A stretch of DNA of 64,000 nt from Oceanobacillus sp. CFH 90083 (GCF_009389585.1 NZ_VIYG01000009.1:62001-126000); one strand, 5' to 3'. Shown: positions 8,447-17,595, counted from the first letter of the stretch. Notes: generated by a model not told the origin, from the sequence alone. Numbers and translations: made by a program.

Positions 8447-8917
8447 ATGGCAGACAATCAGATTAACACGAAGGATTTTATAATTGGAACACTTGTAGGA
8501 AGTTTTGTAGGGGCTGCGACAGCATTATTACTTGCACCAAAATCAGGTAAAGAACTTCGAAGTGATATCAATGATGGAGCAGTTCAAGTCAAAAATCGTG
8601 CTACAGAATTAGCAGGCACAGCTCAAGAAAAAGGGATAGAATTAAAGGATAAGGCATATTCTGCAACATCTGATTTAACGAAAAAAGCTGTGGATGCGAC
8701 GTCAGATTTTTCTAAGACAGTTGCTAATAAATCACAAGAGATTACAGAAAATGTAAAGCAGAAAACATCGGAAATAAAAGATGCTGTAGAAGATAAGTTA
8801 AATGATGCAAAAGATAAAGCAGAAGATATAAAAGATACAGCTGAAGAAAAGTTGGATGAAGCAAAAGAAGAGGCTTCGGAAAAAATAGAAGCTGTAAAAA
8901 AAGAACTTGAAAAGTAA
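8447..8917 (+). CDS. ytxH: General stress protein YtxH
   Basis: The protein is 156 residues. An N-terminal glycine-rich hydrophobic segment, FIIGTLVGSFVGAATALLLAP, is followed by KSGKELR, the hallmark of the YtxH domain. The rest is a lysine- and glutamate-rich coiled coil with 11-residue-like repeats, similar to apolipoprotein or LEA-type sequences. It is predicted to be membrane anchored. AGGAGG lies 9 bases before the ATG. In B. subtilis ytxJ (bacilliredoxin BrxC) follows, but here the transcript ends in a terminator directly after ytxH. Confidence 0.87.
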   Translation: MADNQINTKDFIIGTLVGSFVGAATALLLAPKSGKELRSDINDGAVQVKNRATELAGTAQEKGIELKDKAYSATSDLTKKAVDATSDFSKTVANKSQEITENVKQKTSEIKDAVEDKLNDAKDKAEDIKDTAEEKLDEAKEEASEKIEAVKKELEK

Positions 8918-8924
8918 TTATGGC

Positions 8925-8969
8925 ATAAAAAACATTGATGGGCATATTCGACTCATCAATGTTTTTTAT
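8925..8969 (+). terminator. Terminator after ytxH
   Basis: A 16-bp perfect stem (8925-8940 with 8954-8969) has a 13-base loop and an internal T6 run. Confidence 0.87.
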
Positions 8970-9196
8970 ATGGATTAATCCAGTCTGTGATTTCAATGAT
9001 TAAATGAAAATCTGTAATGAGAGAATGGTTTTGAAGGCTTGCGAATTTTTACGATAAACAGTTTGCTTTTTGGCAGGGGAGAAAGTTTATACTTTCTTAC
9101 AGCAAGAGTGCATCTGTGCTTATCGTCTAGAACCTTAATGACACCCAAGTTTTCTAAAATTTTCATCATGAATTATAATTTTACAAAAATTAAATG

Positions 9197-9225
9197 ATGA
9201 CAAAAAGAAGAATCTTAGCTATAAT
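9197..9225 (+). promoter_or_regulatory. Candidate aroA promoter
   Basis: ATGACA (9197-9202), a 17-base spacer and TATAAT (9220-9225) give a strong SigA-type promoter 58 bases before the aroA start. The rest of the ytxH-aroA gap shows no gene and no remnant of ytxJ. Confidence 0.7.
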
Positions 9226-9282
9226 GGTCTCTAATTATTCTAAATGATTTAAATTGATTAAGCGATTTGAGGAGCGTGTAAA

Positions 9283-10359
9283 ATGAGTAATGAAATGGAA
9301 CAGCTAAGAGAACAAATGGACAAGGTTAATCTGGAAATATTAGAATTGATTAACAAGAGAGCAAGCATTAATCAAAAGATCGGTGACTTAAAAACCAAGC
9401 AAAGCATTAAACGCTTTGATCCGGTGCGTGAACGTGAAATGCTGGATAAAATCAAAGAAAATAATAGCGGACCTTTTCAGGATTCAACGCTCGAACATAT
9501 TTTTAAAGAAATCTTTAAAGCAAGTCTTGAGCTTCAAGAAGAAGATAATAGCAAAGCACTTTTAGTTTCAAGAAAGAAACAGCCTGAAAATACAGTGGTG
9601 GAGCTTAAGGGAGAGAAAGTCGGTAACGGCGGAATCAGCTATGTATTTGGTCCTTGTGCTGTTGAAGGATATGAGCAGGTAGCTGCAGTAGCTGCTTCTG
9701 TAAAAGAAAAAGGATTAAAATTACTTCGCGGCGGTGCATTTAAACCAAGAACTTCCCCATATGATTTTCAGGGACTTGGAATTGAAGGCTTAGAAATTCT
9801 GAAAAAAGTAGCAGATGAATATGATTTAGCTGTGATCAGTGAAATTGTAAACCCTGCTGATTTAGAGCAGGCAGTAGATTACATTGATGTCGTCCAGATT
9901 GGTGCAAGAAATATGCAGAACTTTGAATTATTAAAAGCTGCAGGGGATGCGGGCAAGCCTGTATTATTAAAACGGGGACTATCAGCAACCATTCAGGAAT
10001 TCATCAATGCAGCAGAGTACATTATGTCCAGAGGAAACGGAAATATTATGCTATGTGAACGCGGAATTCGTACATACGAAAAAGCAACACGTAATACACT
10101 GGATATTTCTGCAGTACCTATTTTAAAACAAGAAACACATTTGCCGGTTTTTGTTGATGTAACTCACTCAACAGGAAGAAGAGATTTATTATTGCCTACA
10201 GCCAAAGCAGCAATTGCTGTTGGCGCAGATGGCGTAATGGCTGAGGTTCATCCCGATCCTGCCGTTGCATTATCGGACTCTGCACAGCAAATGGATATTC
10301 CAACATTCGATCAGTTCTTTAAAGAAATTAAAGATGTTGAAAATCGTTTAGGAAAATAA
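9283..10359 (+). CDS. aroA: Bifunctional chorismate mutase / DAHP synthase AroA
   Basis: The protein is 358 residues. Residues 1-~88 form an AroQ-class chorismate mutase helix bundle ([21 protein letters not shown] start). Residues ~100-358 form a KDO8P-like DAHP synthase with [33 protein letters not shown] and [11 protein letters not shown]. It makes DAHP from PEP and erythrose-4-phosphate at the entry to the shikimate pathway, and the mutase domain provides chorismate/prephenate feedback. This fusion is standard in Bacillus. GGAGCG precedes the ATG. A terminator separates it from ccpA. Confidence 0.95.
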   Translation: MSNEMEQLREQMDKVNLEILELINKRASINQKIGDLKTKQSIKRFDPVREREMLDKIKENNSGPFQDSTLEHIFKEIFKASLELQEEDNSKALLVSRKKQPENTVVELKGEKVGNGGISYVFGPCAVEGYEQVAAVAASVKEKGLKLLRGGAFKPRTSPYDFQGLGIEGLEILKKVADEYDLAVISEIVNPADLEQAVDYIDVVQIGARNMQNFELLKAAGDAGKPVLLKRGLSATIQEFINAAEYIMSRGNGNIMLCERGIRTYEKATRNTLDISAVPILKQETHLPVFVDVTHSTGRRDLLLPTAKAAIAVGADGVMAEVHPDPAVALSDSAQQMDIPTFDQFFKEIKDVENRLGK

Positions 10360-10364
10360 TAAAG

Positions 10365-10402
10365 ACTGCCTCAAAAATTAGTGGTATAATTTTTGAGGCA
10401 GT
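10365..10402 (+). terminator. Terminator after aroA
   Basis: A 16-bp perfect stem (10365-10380 with 10387-10402) has a 6-base loop and is followed by a T-run. Confidence 0.9.
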
Positions 10403-10451
10403 TTTTTGGTAAAAGAGACAGCTATACAGAATTAGTGCTAAAATCAATTGT

Positions 10452-10465
10452 TGAAAATGTTTTCA
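10452..10465. promoter_or_regulatory. Cre-like site upstream of ccpA
   Basis: TGAAAATGTTTTCA fits the catabolite-responsive element TGWAANCGNTNWCA except for one centre base (CG is TG). Its 7-base arms are perfectly inverted. A TATAAT at 10482-10487 lies 16 bases after it, so the site would overlap the -35 region of that promoter. Autoregulation of ccpA by a cre is known in other Bacilli. The function here is inferred. Confidence 0.5.
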
Positions 10466-10552
10466 AAGTTTTAGGTTTGGTTATAATAATAAAAAGGTAT
10501 GTTATACTTAGAGTACCATTATGCAAGTTTTCATTTTGTTTTCATGAAAACT

Positions 10553-10581
10553 TTGTAATTTTTTTCATGGTAGCGTATGAT
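10553..10581 (+). promoter_or_regulatory. Candidate ccpA promoter
   Basis: TTGTAA (10553-10558), a 17-base spacer and TATGAT (10576-10581) lie about 200 bases before ccpA and just ahead of the dispersed repeat at 10612-10755. Confidence 0.45.
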
Positions 10582-10611
10582 ATATAAATAGATGCAGCAC
10601 TAGTTCCACTT

Positions 10612-10755
10612 TAATAAAGTATAAGTGCAGCGGTTTTCTCGGGACGAGTAATCGTAAAAGCTCTTCGATGGGGCGAGCAATCGCAGTCCCAGTCCAGACC
10701 CCAACTAAGGCAATCCTGCACCTTTCAGGCTTGGTTTGCCAAGTTTTCTTTATTA
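10612..10755 (+). repeat. Dispersed structured repeat family 1, copy A
   Basis: The element starts near ATAAAGTATAAGTGCAGCGG and ends in AGGCTTGGTTTGCCAAGTTTTCTTTAT. The inner motif GGGACGAGTAATCG occurs here at 10641 and again in altered form at 10670, which suggests an internal duplication. The end forms a hairpin (CTTGG/CCAAG) followed by TTTTCTTT, like a terminator. Related copies lie at 19076-19198, 23226-23342 (minus), 31171-31275 and 52924-53092, with weaker relatives at 43436-43500 and 46151-46200. It lies within the presumed ccpA leader. Confidence 0.75.
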
Positions 10756-10785
10756 TATAAATTGAATTTTAGGAGGTAAATAAAC

Positions 10786-11781
10786 ATGACTGTTACAATT
10801 TATGATGTAGCAAGAGAGGCAAATGTTTCGATGGCAACCGTATCACGTGTTGTCAATGGAAATCCAAATGTAAAACCAACAACGAGAAAGAAAGTATTAG
10901 CAACGATTGAACAATTAGGGTATCGGCCTAATGCTGTTGCCCGCGGACTTGCAAGTAAGAAGACCACCACAATTGGTGCTATTATTCCGGATATTTCAAA
11001 TATTTTCTTTTCAGAGCTAGCTCGTGGAATTGAGGATATTGCAACGATGTATAAGTATAATATTATTTTAAGCAGCTCAGATCAAAATAAGGACAAGGAA
11101 TTAGAATTAATTAATACCATGCTGGAAAAACAGGTAGATGGTATTCTATTTATGGGCGGGAACATAACAGAGGATCATATTCATCAATTCCAGACAAGCT
11201 CTGTACCTGTTGTGCTTGCTTCTACGTATGACCCGACAGATACCATTCCTTCTGTTAATATTGACTATGAACTGGCTGCATATGAAGCAACAAAGTCATT
11301 AATTGAGAAAACAAACAAACAGCCTGCTTTAGTAGGAAGTGAATCAGATACTAGTGTGAATGCATTGAAAACAAACGGCTACCTGCGTGCACTTAAAGAA
11401 GCGGGCATCGAGCCTGTGGAAGACTATATTTACAAAGGCTCCTATGCTTATGCAACTGGTATAGAGGCGATGGAGCACTTCTTAAAATTAGAAGACCGTC
11501 CTGCTTCTGTGTTTGTCATGTATGATGAAATTGCTTTAGGTGTTATCCACGGTGCACAGGATAATGGATTAAGCGTACCGGAGGATATAGAGGTATTTGG
11601 ATTTGATAATATCCGCTTAGCGAGTATGGTTCGTCCAAAACTGACAACAGTTGTACAGCCTACATACGATATTGGAGCAGTAGGCATGCGGCTTCTGACA
11701 AAATATATGAACAATGAGGACGTAGAAGAGAAAAATGTTGTATTGCCGCATCGTATGGAATTTAGAGATTCAACGAAATAA
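10786..11781 (+). CDS. ccpA: Catabolite control protein CcpA
   Basis: The protein is 331 residues of the LacI/GalR family. The N-terminal helix-turn-helix is [20 protein letters not shown], followed by the hinge [18 protein letters not shown] that is characteristic of CcpA. A periplasmic-binding-protein-like core extends to the C-terminus ([20 protein letters not shown]). It binds cre sites together with HPr-Ser46-P and controls carbon metabolism. AGGAGG lies 8 bases before the ATG. As in B. subtilis it follows aroA and lies near acuABC. A cre-like site upstream suggests autoregulation. Confidence 0.95.
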   Translation: MTVTIYDVAREANVSMATVSRVVNGNPNVKPTTRKKVLATIEQLGYRPNAVARGLASKKTTTIGAIIPDISNIFFSELARGIEDIATMYKYNIILSSSDQNKDKELELINTMLEKQVDGILFMGGNITEDHIHQFQTSSVPVVLASTYDPTDTIPSVNIDYELAAYEATKSLIEKTNKQPALVGSESDTSVNALKTNGYLRALKEAGIEPVEDYIYKGSYAYATGIEAMEHFLKLEDRPASVFVMYDEIALGVIHGAQDNGLSVPEDIEVFGFDNIRLASMVRPKLTTVVQPTYDIGAVGMRLLTKYMNNEDVEEKNVVLPHRMEFRDSTK

Positions 11782-11795
11782 ATCATATTTTTAGA

Positions 11796-11839
11796 GAAAA
11801 AAGACAAAGCAGTAATGATACACTGTTTTGTCTTTTTTC
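11796..11839. terminator. Terminator after ccpA
   Basis: Arms 11796-11813 and 11822-11839 pair over about 18 bases with one wobble, with T6 in the right arm. It lies 14 bases after the ccpA stop. Confidence 0.85.
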
Positions 11840-11923
11840 GATTACATACATAAGCTAAAGAATTCTCTGTCTACTGGCAGCAAATTTTCCCCTGAGGTTG
11901 ATTCTTGAAAAAGAAATAGACAA

Positions 11924-13078
11924 TCAAATAACCGCAGTGTACTTAAGCATATCTTCTAACAATAATTTATTCTTCTCTGTGATTTCCGCTCTTCTTGGAA
12001 TATTTGGCTGAATCTCTGCGCCATCCTGCCAGCTTGAAGGAAGAGTGACAGGTGCTTCCTTTTGCCACTTTTCCAACCATTGTTCCGGCAATGGCCCCTT
12101 GCAGTATGTGCCTGTTTTCATTACATTCCATACCTGTGCCCAGGCGCGTGGAACAACACGCCACATATCGTAGCCTCCGCCGCCAACCGCAAGCCACCTT
12201 CCTTCACAATACGTATCGGCGATTTCAGCAGCAAGCAATGGTATTCTTTCATATATCTTCATCGTTCCGCATAAATGTGTTAAAGGGTCAAGGCAATGAC
12301 TGTCCGCTCCATTTTGTGTTACAATAATATCCGGTTTAAAGAAGGCGGCAATTTTTCGTAACGCTGTTTCGTATAATTCCAAGAAAGAATCATCCTCTGT
12401 AAAAGCATCAATAGGTAAATTAAAACTGTAGCCATGTCCGCTTTTTATACCTCTTTCATTCACATTTCCCGTCCCTGGAAAAAGATAGCGGCCGGTTTCA
12501 TGAATGGAAAAGGTGCACACATTCGGATCATCATAAAAGCCGGCCTGTACGCCGTCACCATGATGTGCATCGGTATCTACATAAAGAACCTTTAAATCTT
12601 CCTGTTTCCGCAAATATTTTATAGCAATCGCACAATCGTTATAAATACAGAATCCGGAAGCCTTGCGCTGAAATCCGTGATGAAGTCCGCCGCCAATATT
12701 GGCTATTTTTTTATAATTTCCATTTAATATTTTTTCAACAGCCGTAAGCGTTCCGCCAACTAATTGAGAAGCAGCCTGATGCATATTTGAAAAAATAGGG
12801 GTATCTTCTGTGCCTAAACCGTATTCCTGTGCCCGATCCGCTTTTAAACTCCCGCTGCCGGCTCTTTTGACTGCTTCGATATAGACTGTATCATGAAAAA
12901 GGGAAAGCTCTTCATCGGCAGCAATACGCGGTATAATTAAATCCTCTGTTGTTAATGTGGACTGTCCTTCTAATAATTCTTTTGTAAGCAGAACTCTTTT
13001 GTGATTAAATGGGTGGTCTGCTGTAAATTGATAATTTAAAAAATTAGGGGTATAAATAAACCCGGCCTGCTTTGTCAT
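11924..13078 (-). CDS. acuC: Acetoin utilization protein AcuC (class I HDAC fold)
   Basis: The protein is 384 residues with the arginase/deacetylase fold of class I histone deacetylases. Visible signatures are GGLHHGFQ, YVDTDAHHGDGVQ with zinc-binding Asp/His residues, and AVGGGGYDMWRV. In B. subtilis AcuC deacetylates acetyl-CoA synthetase, reversing acetylation by AcuA. The start ATG overlaps the acuB stop by 4 bases (ATGA), showing translational coupling. It is the last gene of acuA-acuB-acuC. Confidence 0.93.
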   Translation of the reverse strand: MTKQAGFIYTPNFLNYQFTADHPFNHKRVLLTKELLEGQSTLTTEDLIIPRIAADEELSLFHDTVYIEAVKRAGSGSLKADRAQEYGLGTEDTPIFSNMHQAASQLVGGTLTAVEKILNGNYKKIANIGGGLHHGFQRKASGFCIYNDCAIAIKYLRKQEDLKVLYVDTDAHHGDGVQAGFYDDPNVCTFSIHETGRYLFPGTGNVNERGIKSGHGYSFNLPIDAFTEDDSFLELYETALRKIAAFFKPDIIVTQNGADSHCLDPLTHLCGTMKIYERIPLLAAEIADTYCEGRWLAVGGGGYDMWRVVPRAWAQVWNVMKTGTYCKGPLPEQWLEKWQKEAPVTLPSSWQDGAEIQPNIPRRAEITEKNKLLLEDMLKYTAVI

Positions 13079-13722
13079 TTCTTTGGCTCCATAATATTAT
13101 TTGGCCACAGCAGTGTATAGCCGGCATGACGAAGATCATTAATAATAGGCATAGGATTTAATGTTTTGACACGAAATACAAGTATTTTATAGTCAGGATC
13201 TTTGTAAGGGTAGAGCAATACAGAAACAATATTTACGTTATGGTTGCCAAATACGCTTGCCACTTTTGGCAGCTGTCCCGGCTGGTCTGGTACCTTTACT
13301 TCAATAAGGGAGCTTTGTTCATGTGTTCCGGTCAATTGGATTAATTTATAAAGCATATCCTTCTCCGTCACAACACCAACCAGCCTGTTCTGACTGACAA
13401 CCGGTAAGCAGGCAATCTCTTTGTCATAGAAAATATAAGCAATCTCTTCTACAAAATCCATTGGATGAATAGTGATAACTGGGCTTGTCATAATGGTCTG
13501 GATTTCCTTGTTAAGAATATGAAAATCGCTTGTATCCAGAAAAGTAGATGGGCTGGCATCCCTGACGTCACGGTCGGAAACGATACCGAGAATATGCATA
13601 TCTTCATCGACAATCGTAATATGTCTGATTTTATGCTTCTCTAACAACTGCAGTGCTTCATTAATGGTGGCAGTTGGCGGAAGCGTTATCATATTTCTGT
13701 TCATTAATTCTTCAACCAGCAT
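13075..13722 (-). CDS. acuB: AcuB, CBS-pair and ACT domain protein
   Basis: The protein is 215 residues. Two CBS domains (about 1-60 and 75-130) are followed by an ACT-like domain from about residue 140 (SLIEVKVPDQPGQLPKVASVF). It is probably a nucleotide-sensing partner in the acetyl-CoA synthetase acetylation cycle. A GGGGGA site lies before the ATG. It overlaps acuC by 4 bases and follows acuA after 47 bases. Confidence 0.92.
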   Translation of the reverse strand: MLVEELMNRNMITLPPTATINEALQLLEKHKIRHITIVDEDMHILGIVSDRDVRDASPSTFLDTSDFHILNKEIQTIMTSPVITIHPMDFVEEIAYIFYDKEIACLPVVSQNRLVGVVTEKDMLYKLIQLTGTHEQSSLIEVKVPDQPGQLPKVASVFGNHNVNIVSVLLYPYKDPDYKILVFRVKTLNPMPIINDLRHAGYTLLWPNNIMEPKK

Positions 13723-13769
13723 GGTGAATCCCCCTTTTTCGTTAATTCTCTTTTAATCCTAAGCGTCCT

Positions 13770-14402
13770 CTAATAATGATTGGGACCTAAAAAACGCATT
13801 TTATCAAATAGTTCAATAGACTTTTGCGGCACATTGCTTCCGATGCGGACCATCAGGCAGTTAGCCGGATGAGAGTTAATCTCAGGCTCATCGGTAGGAG
13901 CTGGAAGGAGACCGCCCGATGCCATCATCTTCTCCATTATTTTACGGTAATCCCAGATACTCAATTGACTATAATCCAGATCCCAATGCCAATAATATTC
14001 TGTTGAAATCACAATATAATTTTCCATATAAGGATCTTTCATGGATTGACGAAGCAGTGTAGAACCGACTCCTCCACCCCGGTATTTCCGGATAATCTCA
14101 ATAGCACCTAATTCGATTAAGTCCTCCATTTCAAACTTGGACCATCTCTCTAACGGATCAGGATGCAAGTAAGTAACATAGCCGATAATTGTGTCTGGAG
14201 TTCGGGCAATGATAATCCTTGATTCTTTTAGATCTGCAATGTCCAAGAGTGCTTCAAATTGCTTTTCAGCAGGTCTGAATGCGGTTAATTCCTCATGGAA
14301 ATGATATTGTTCTAACTGGGATCTTGAAACAGGACCTTCAATGGTCAGTGTTCCTGCAGTTGTTTCAAAAAGAATTGAATCAAATTCCTTCGTATGTTTC
14401 AT
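13770..14402 (-). CDS. acuA: Protein acetyltransferase AcuA (GNAT)
   Basis: The protein is 210 residues with the GNAT core IIGYVTYLHPDPLERW, EIIRKYRGGGVGSTLLRQSMKDP and EYYWHWDLDYSQLSIWDYRK. In B. subtilis AcuA acetylates and inactivates acetyl-CoA synthetase AcsA. A good GGTGG site precedes the ATG, and a TATAAT about 45 bases upstream (minus strand, 14445-14450) may be its -10. AcsA, which is divergent from acuA in B. subtilis, is not in this window; a penicillin-binding protein gene lies there instead. No clear cre site was seen. Confidence 0.92.
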   Translation of the reverse strand: MKHTKEFDSILFETTAGTLTIEGPVSRSQLEQYHFHEELTAFRPAEKQFEALLDIADLKESRIIIARTPDTIIGYVTYLHPDPLERWSKFEMEDLIELGAIEIIRKYRGGGVGSTLLRQSMKDPYMENYIVISTEYYWHWDLDYSQLSIWDYRKIMEKMMASGGLLPAPTDEPEINSHPANCLMVRIGSNVPQKSIELFDKMRFLGPNHY

Positions 14403-14535
14403 CCATCCACCACCTTTATGAAATACAAAATGCTCTTGGTATCTATTATACAGAAATCAGCTATGTTTTTCTAAATAATTATAGAAATCTATCTAGGGTT
14501 AAAGTAAAATGTTACATCACTATTCATACACAAAA

Positions 14536-14577
14536 AACTTCATGCTGTAATGAGAATATCTCTTATAGCATGAAGTT
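14536..14577 (-). terminator. Terminator after the penicillin-binding protein gene
   Basis: A 15-base stem (14536-14550 with 14563-14577) with one mismatch is followed on the minus strand by a T-run. It lies 15 bases after the PBP stop codon. Confidence 0.8.
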
Positions 14578-14591
14578 TTATGAAAAATTGA

Positions 14592-17096
14592 TTAATCGTC
14601 ATCTGAGCTGGATGATGACATACTCGCCGGTATTCCGATTCTCAGCCACTTATCCCTTTCCGTTCTTGGATAGAGCATTGAAAAGTCCCCTATGTCATCG
14701 TAGCCATTTTCCCTCAGCCAGTCCGGATTAAACATAATTCCGTTGCTCTTGCTGAAGGAGCTTCCATCATCATCAGATTTTAAAACAAGTCTGCTGCCTC
14801 TTGTTAAACTATTGTCTTCCTCAGTCGGCACATACCGGGAATCGAACAGGTCGGTTTTGACAAGACCTACATCTTTACATAAATCAGACGGCAGCATTCC
14901 GGATACGGCACAGTAGCTTTTCTCCACAATTCCATCCGGCCGTTCAAATGGTGTTTCCGGTGTTACTAAGACCGGGTCTACCTGCGCCGATGCATTAATT
15001 ACCTCTGCCCACAATTTCAGATTACGGTGACTATAGCTGAGATGATAAGAATGATTAATGGGTGCCGGTGTTTCATATCCAATCCAGGTACCAAATGTGA
15101 TATTTGGGTTTGTCGCAACAAACCAGGCATCATGATAATCATTAGATGTTCCCGTTTTTCCAGCCCAGTCGACATTGGTATTTTGAAGCTGGGAATTCAG
15201 ATAATTGGCTGTTCCATTATTGATAACGTCACGCATCATATCTATTGTTAAATAAGTGGTTTGTGGGGAAAAAACCTCCACAGGCTCTGTTTCATGCTCA
15301 TAAATGACATCCCCATCTGCGGTCGTAATTTTATCAATCATATAAGCATCCGCAAATTTTCCGTTATTTCCAAAGGTAGAAAAGGCATTGACATTTTCCT
15401 CTACAGAGATACCACGATGTATTCCGCCTATTGCAAGAGAAGGGTTCACGTGATCTGCAGGATCTAAAGAAGTGACACCCATCTTTTCTAAATAATTTGC
15501 AGCAGGATCATTATTAATAATCTTCAAATACGTATCGACAGCCGGAATATTATAAGAGTTGGCAAGCGCTGTACGAGCGGAAACAATCCCATAATTACCC
15601 CCGCCATAGTTATTTATTGGGGGTCCCCCATTTGGAAATGACTGCGGATAATCAGCTATAGGTGTCGCAGGCTGAATAACGCCTTCTTCCATCGCCGGTG
15701 CATAATCAAGTAAAGGTTTGATGGTACTGCCGGGAGAACGTGTTGTATCGGTAGCAAAATTGACTTGATGATCGTCATCAAACCCGCGTCCGCCGATAAA
15801 AGAAATAATTTTGCCGGTATTATTTTCGATCATGATTGCTCCGGTTTGAATTGGCTGAGTTACTTCATATTCTTCCCCTTCACTGTTTGTAGCAGTAAAG
15901 GTTCTGGCATAACCATAATCGGAGTAGTTTTCTGCAACTTCTTCCATCGTATCATACATTTCTTTGTTTATTGTTGTATGAATTTGATAGCCGCCATCAC
16001 GTAATTCTCTTTCTACACGATTTGCATACTCCGCCTGTAAATCTTCATCGTCAGCCAGTTCTTCCTCCGTAACACCATCTTCTTCCATTAATAATTCTTG
16101 AATTATTGCTTTTGTCCGTTTTTCTACCTCATAGGTGATATAAGGGTACTGGTCTGCAGAAGAAGGAACTGCATCAATAAAGTCCCCGGCAATATCATAA
16201 TTGGCGGCTTCTTCGAGTTCCTCATCAGTTATATATTCCATATCATGCATCCGGTTTAACACTGTTCTCATCCGGTTAATGCCGGGTTGTAAATCTTCTT
16301 CTGATTTCAGCTTCCCTTCAGCTGTAAAAGGTGTGTAAGCAGAAGGTCCCTGCGGAAGCCCTGCCAAATAAGCTGCTTGGGGAAGTGTTAATTCAGAAGC
16401 CTCTACGCCAAAAATACCTTTTGATGCTGTCTGTATGCCAGCAATATTTCGACCAGATGAATTTCTTCCATAAGGAATAATATTTAAATAAGCCTCTATA
16501 ATTTCATCTTTTGAAAAGTAATTCTCCAGCCGCATTGCTAGTAGTATTTCTTTAGCTTTTCGATCAAACGACACTTCGTCGGTAAGAATTTGGTTCTTAA
16601 TAAGCTGCTGCGTGAGCGTGCTTCCACCAGTTTGGACAGAGGAATTTAGAAATTCCTGTGCCATTGCTCTTAAGATGGCTTTTGGTACAACACCGTTATG
16701 CTCAGGAAAATACTCATCCTCCGTTGCGATAACAGCATCAATTAATGTGGATGAGATATTCTCAAGTGCCACTTCTTCACGATATAAATCACTTCTGATA
16801 TCCCCTAGATAGACATCATTTGCAAAGTAAATACTGGATGTCTCAGCATAATTGTAAATATCATTTGCCATTGATGCTTCACTTCTTAAAGGCTCTTCAT
16901 GGACTAGTGATGCAAAGTATCCAAGTCCGATGCCGCCGGCAAAAATACCGCCGATGCCGCAAATGATAATGACAAATAGAACAATATTCCAAACAACATC
17001 ATACGTGATTCTCGATGCCCGCTGAAGGACGCCTTTTTTCCACCAGTTCCTTGCAGTATTAAAAAAACGTTTCAGGTTCTCTTTCATAATTGACAT
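14592..17096 (-). CDS. Class A penicillin-binding protein (transglycosylase/transpeptidase)
   Basis: The protein is 834 residues. A membrane anchor lies at about residues 30-62. The GT51 transglycosylase domain has the catalytic TEDEYFPEHNGV and GGSTLTQQLIKNQ. The transpeptidase domain has the SxxK motif SPGSTIKPL (serine near residue 454), the SYN motif in ANSYNIPA, and KTGTS near 647. It polymerises and cross-links peptidoglycan outside the membrane. The tail is acidic and serine-rich. AGGAGG lies only 4 bases before the chosen ATG; an ATG 3 codons later is also possible. I do not assign it to one B. subtilis paralogue. Confidence 0.93.
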   Translation of the reverse strand: MSIMKENLKRFFNTARNWWKKGVLQRASRITYDVVWNIVLFVIIICGIGGIFAGGIGLGYFASLVHEEPLRSEASMANDIYNYAETSSIYFANDVYLGDIRSDLYREEVALENISSTLIDAVIATEDEYFPEHNGVVPKAILRAMAQEFLNSSVQTGGSTLTQQLIKNQILTDEVSFDRKAKEILLAMRLENYFSKDEIIEAYLNIIPYGRNSSGRNIAGIQTASKGIFGVEASELTLPQAAYLAGLPQGPSAYTPFTAEGKLKSEEDLQPGINRMRTVLNRMHDMEYITDEELEEAANYDIAGDFIDAVPSSADQYPYITYEVEKRTKAIIQELLMEEDGVTEEELADDEDLQAEYANRVERELRDGGYQIHTTINKEMYDTMEEVAENYSDYGYARTFTATNSEGEEYEVTQPIQTGAIMIENNTGKIISFIGGRGFDDDHQVNFATDTTRSPGSTIKPLLDYAPAMEEGVIQPATPIADYPQSFPNGGPPINNYGGGNYGIVSARTALANSYNIPAVDTYLKIINNDPAANYLEKMGVTSLDPADHVNPSLAIGGIHRGISVEENVNAFSTFGNNGKFADAYMIDKITTADGDVIYEHETEPVEVFSPQTTYLTIDMMRDVINNGTANYLNSQLQNTNVDWAGKTGTSNDYHDAWFVATNPNITFGTWIGYETPAPINHSYHLSYSHRNLKLWAEVINASAQVDPVLVTPETPFERPDGIVEKSYCAVSGMLPSDLCKDVGLVKTDLFDSRYVPTEEDNSLTRGSRLVLKSDDDGSSFSKSNGIMFNPDWLRENGYDDIGDFSMLYPRTERDKWLRIGIPASMSSSSSDDD

Positions 17097-17216
17097 TAAA
17101 CCTCCTAATTCAATATTTATTATACCATAGAGAAAATACAGTTTGGTAGTGGAAGGAAAAAAGCTTGCATAGAAGCTCTATTTGTGTTATAAAAAGTATC
17201 ATATCAATTTAACTTA

Positions 17217-17331
17217 TAGAGGTTGTTCAAAAAGTCCGCAAATGATAAGCAGCGAACGCTTTAGTTGATGTTCGTAAAAATCATGTCGTCTTGACCTTTA
17301 AGACCCAGTTCGGCACTTTTTCTACAAACAC
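17217..17331 (+). repeat. Palindromic repeat family 2, copy 1
   Basis: The element starts GAGGTTGTTCAAAAAGTCCG, contains AAATGATAAGCAGCGAA and ends AAGACCCAGTTCGGCACTTTTT. The ends are imperfectly inverted. It matches the reverse complement of 20077-20165 with an extra ~30 bases in the middle. It lies between the PBP gene and the tyrS T-box leader. Confidence 0.75.
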
Positions 17332-17344
17332 TTATATTAAAAAC

Positions 17345-17595
17345 ATTGAAGGATCGAAGTAGTGATGTGAATCCCTGTTTTAGAGAACTGATGGGTGGTG
17401 CAAGTCAGTATACATTCACATACGAATTACAATCTGGAGTTTTTCTTTTTATTATCGCAAATCTACGTGCTAATAAGAAGAACGGTGAAAAACATCGTTA
17501 ACAAACCTTAAGTGGCTATATTTTTAATAGCAACAAGGGTGGTACCGCGAATCCAACTCGTCCCTTTCTTTTTTGAGAGGGGGCGGGTTTTTTTA
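17345..17595 (+). promoter_or_regulatory. T-box riboswitch of tyrS
   Basis: The conserved T-box AAGGGTGGTACCGCG lies at 17535-17549, followed by the terminator stem around 17555-17591 and a T7 run. Upstream, Stem I elements (GAGAGAACTGATGGGTGGTG and a GNTG-like loop) lie around 17375-17435. TAC triplets at 17421-17423 and 17428-17430 are candidate tyrosine specifiers. Uncharged tRNA-Tyr should stabilise the antiterminator and allow tyrS expression. The 5' boundary is approximate. Confidence 0.93.

Noticed and set aside
10393-10587. 64-codon plus-strand ORF after aroA
   Set aside because: It starts inside the aroA terminator, lacks a ribosome site and covers the ccpA promoter region.
12052-12327. 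Plus-strand ORFs inside acuC
   Set aside because: They are antisense frames of a well-conserved gene with no start signals.
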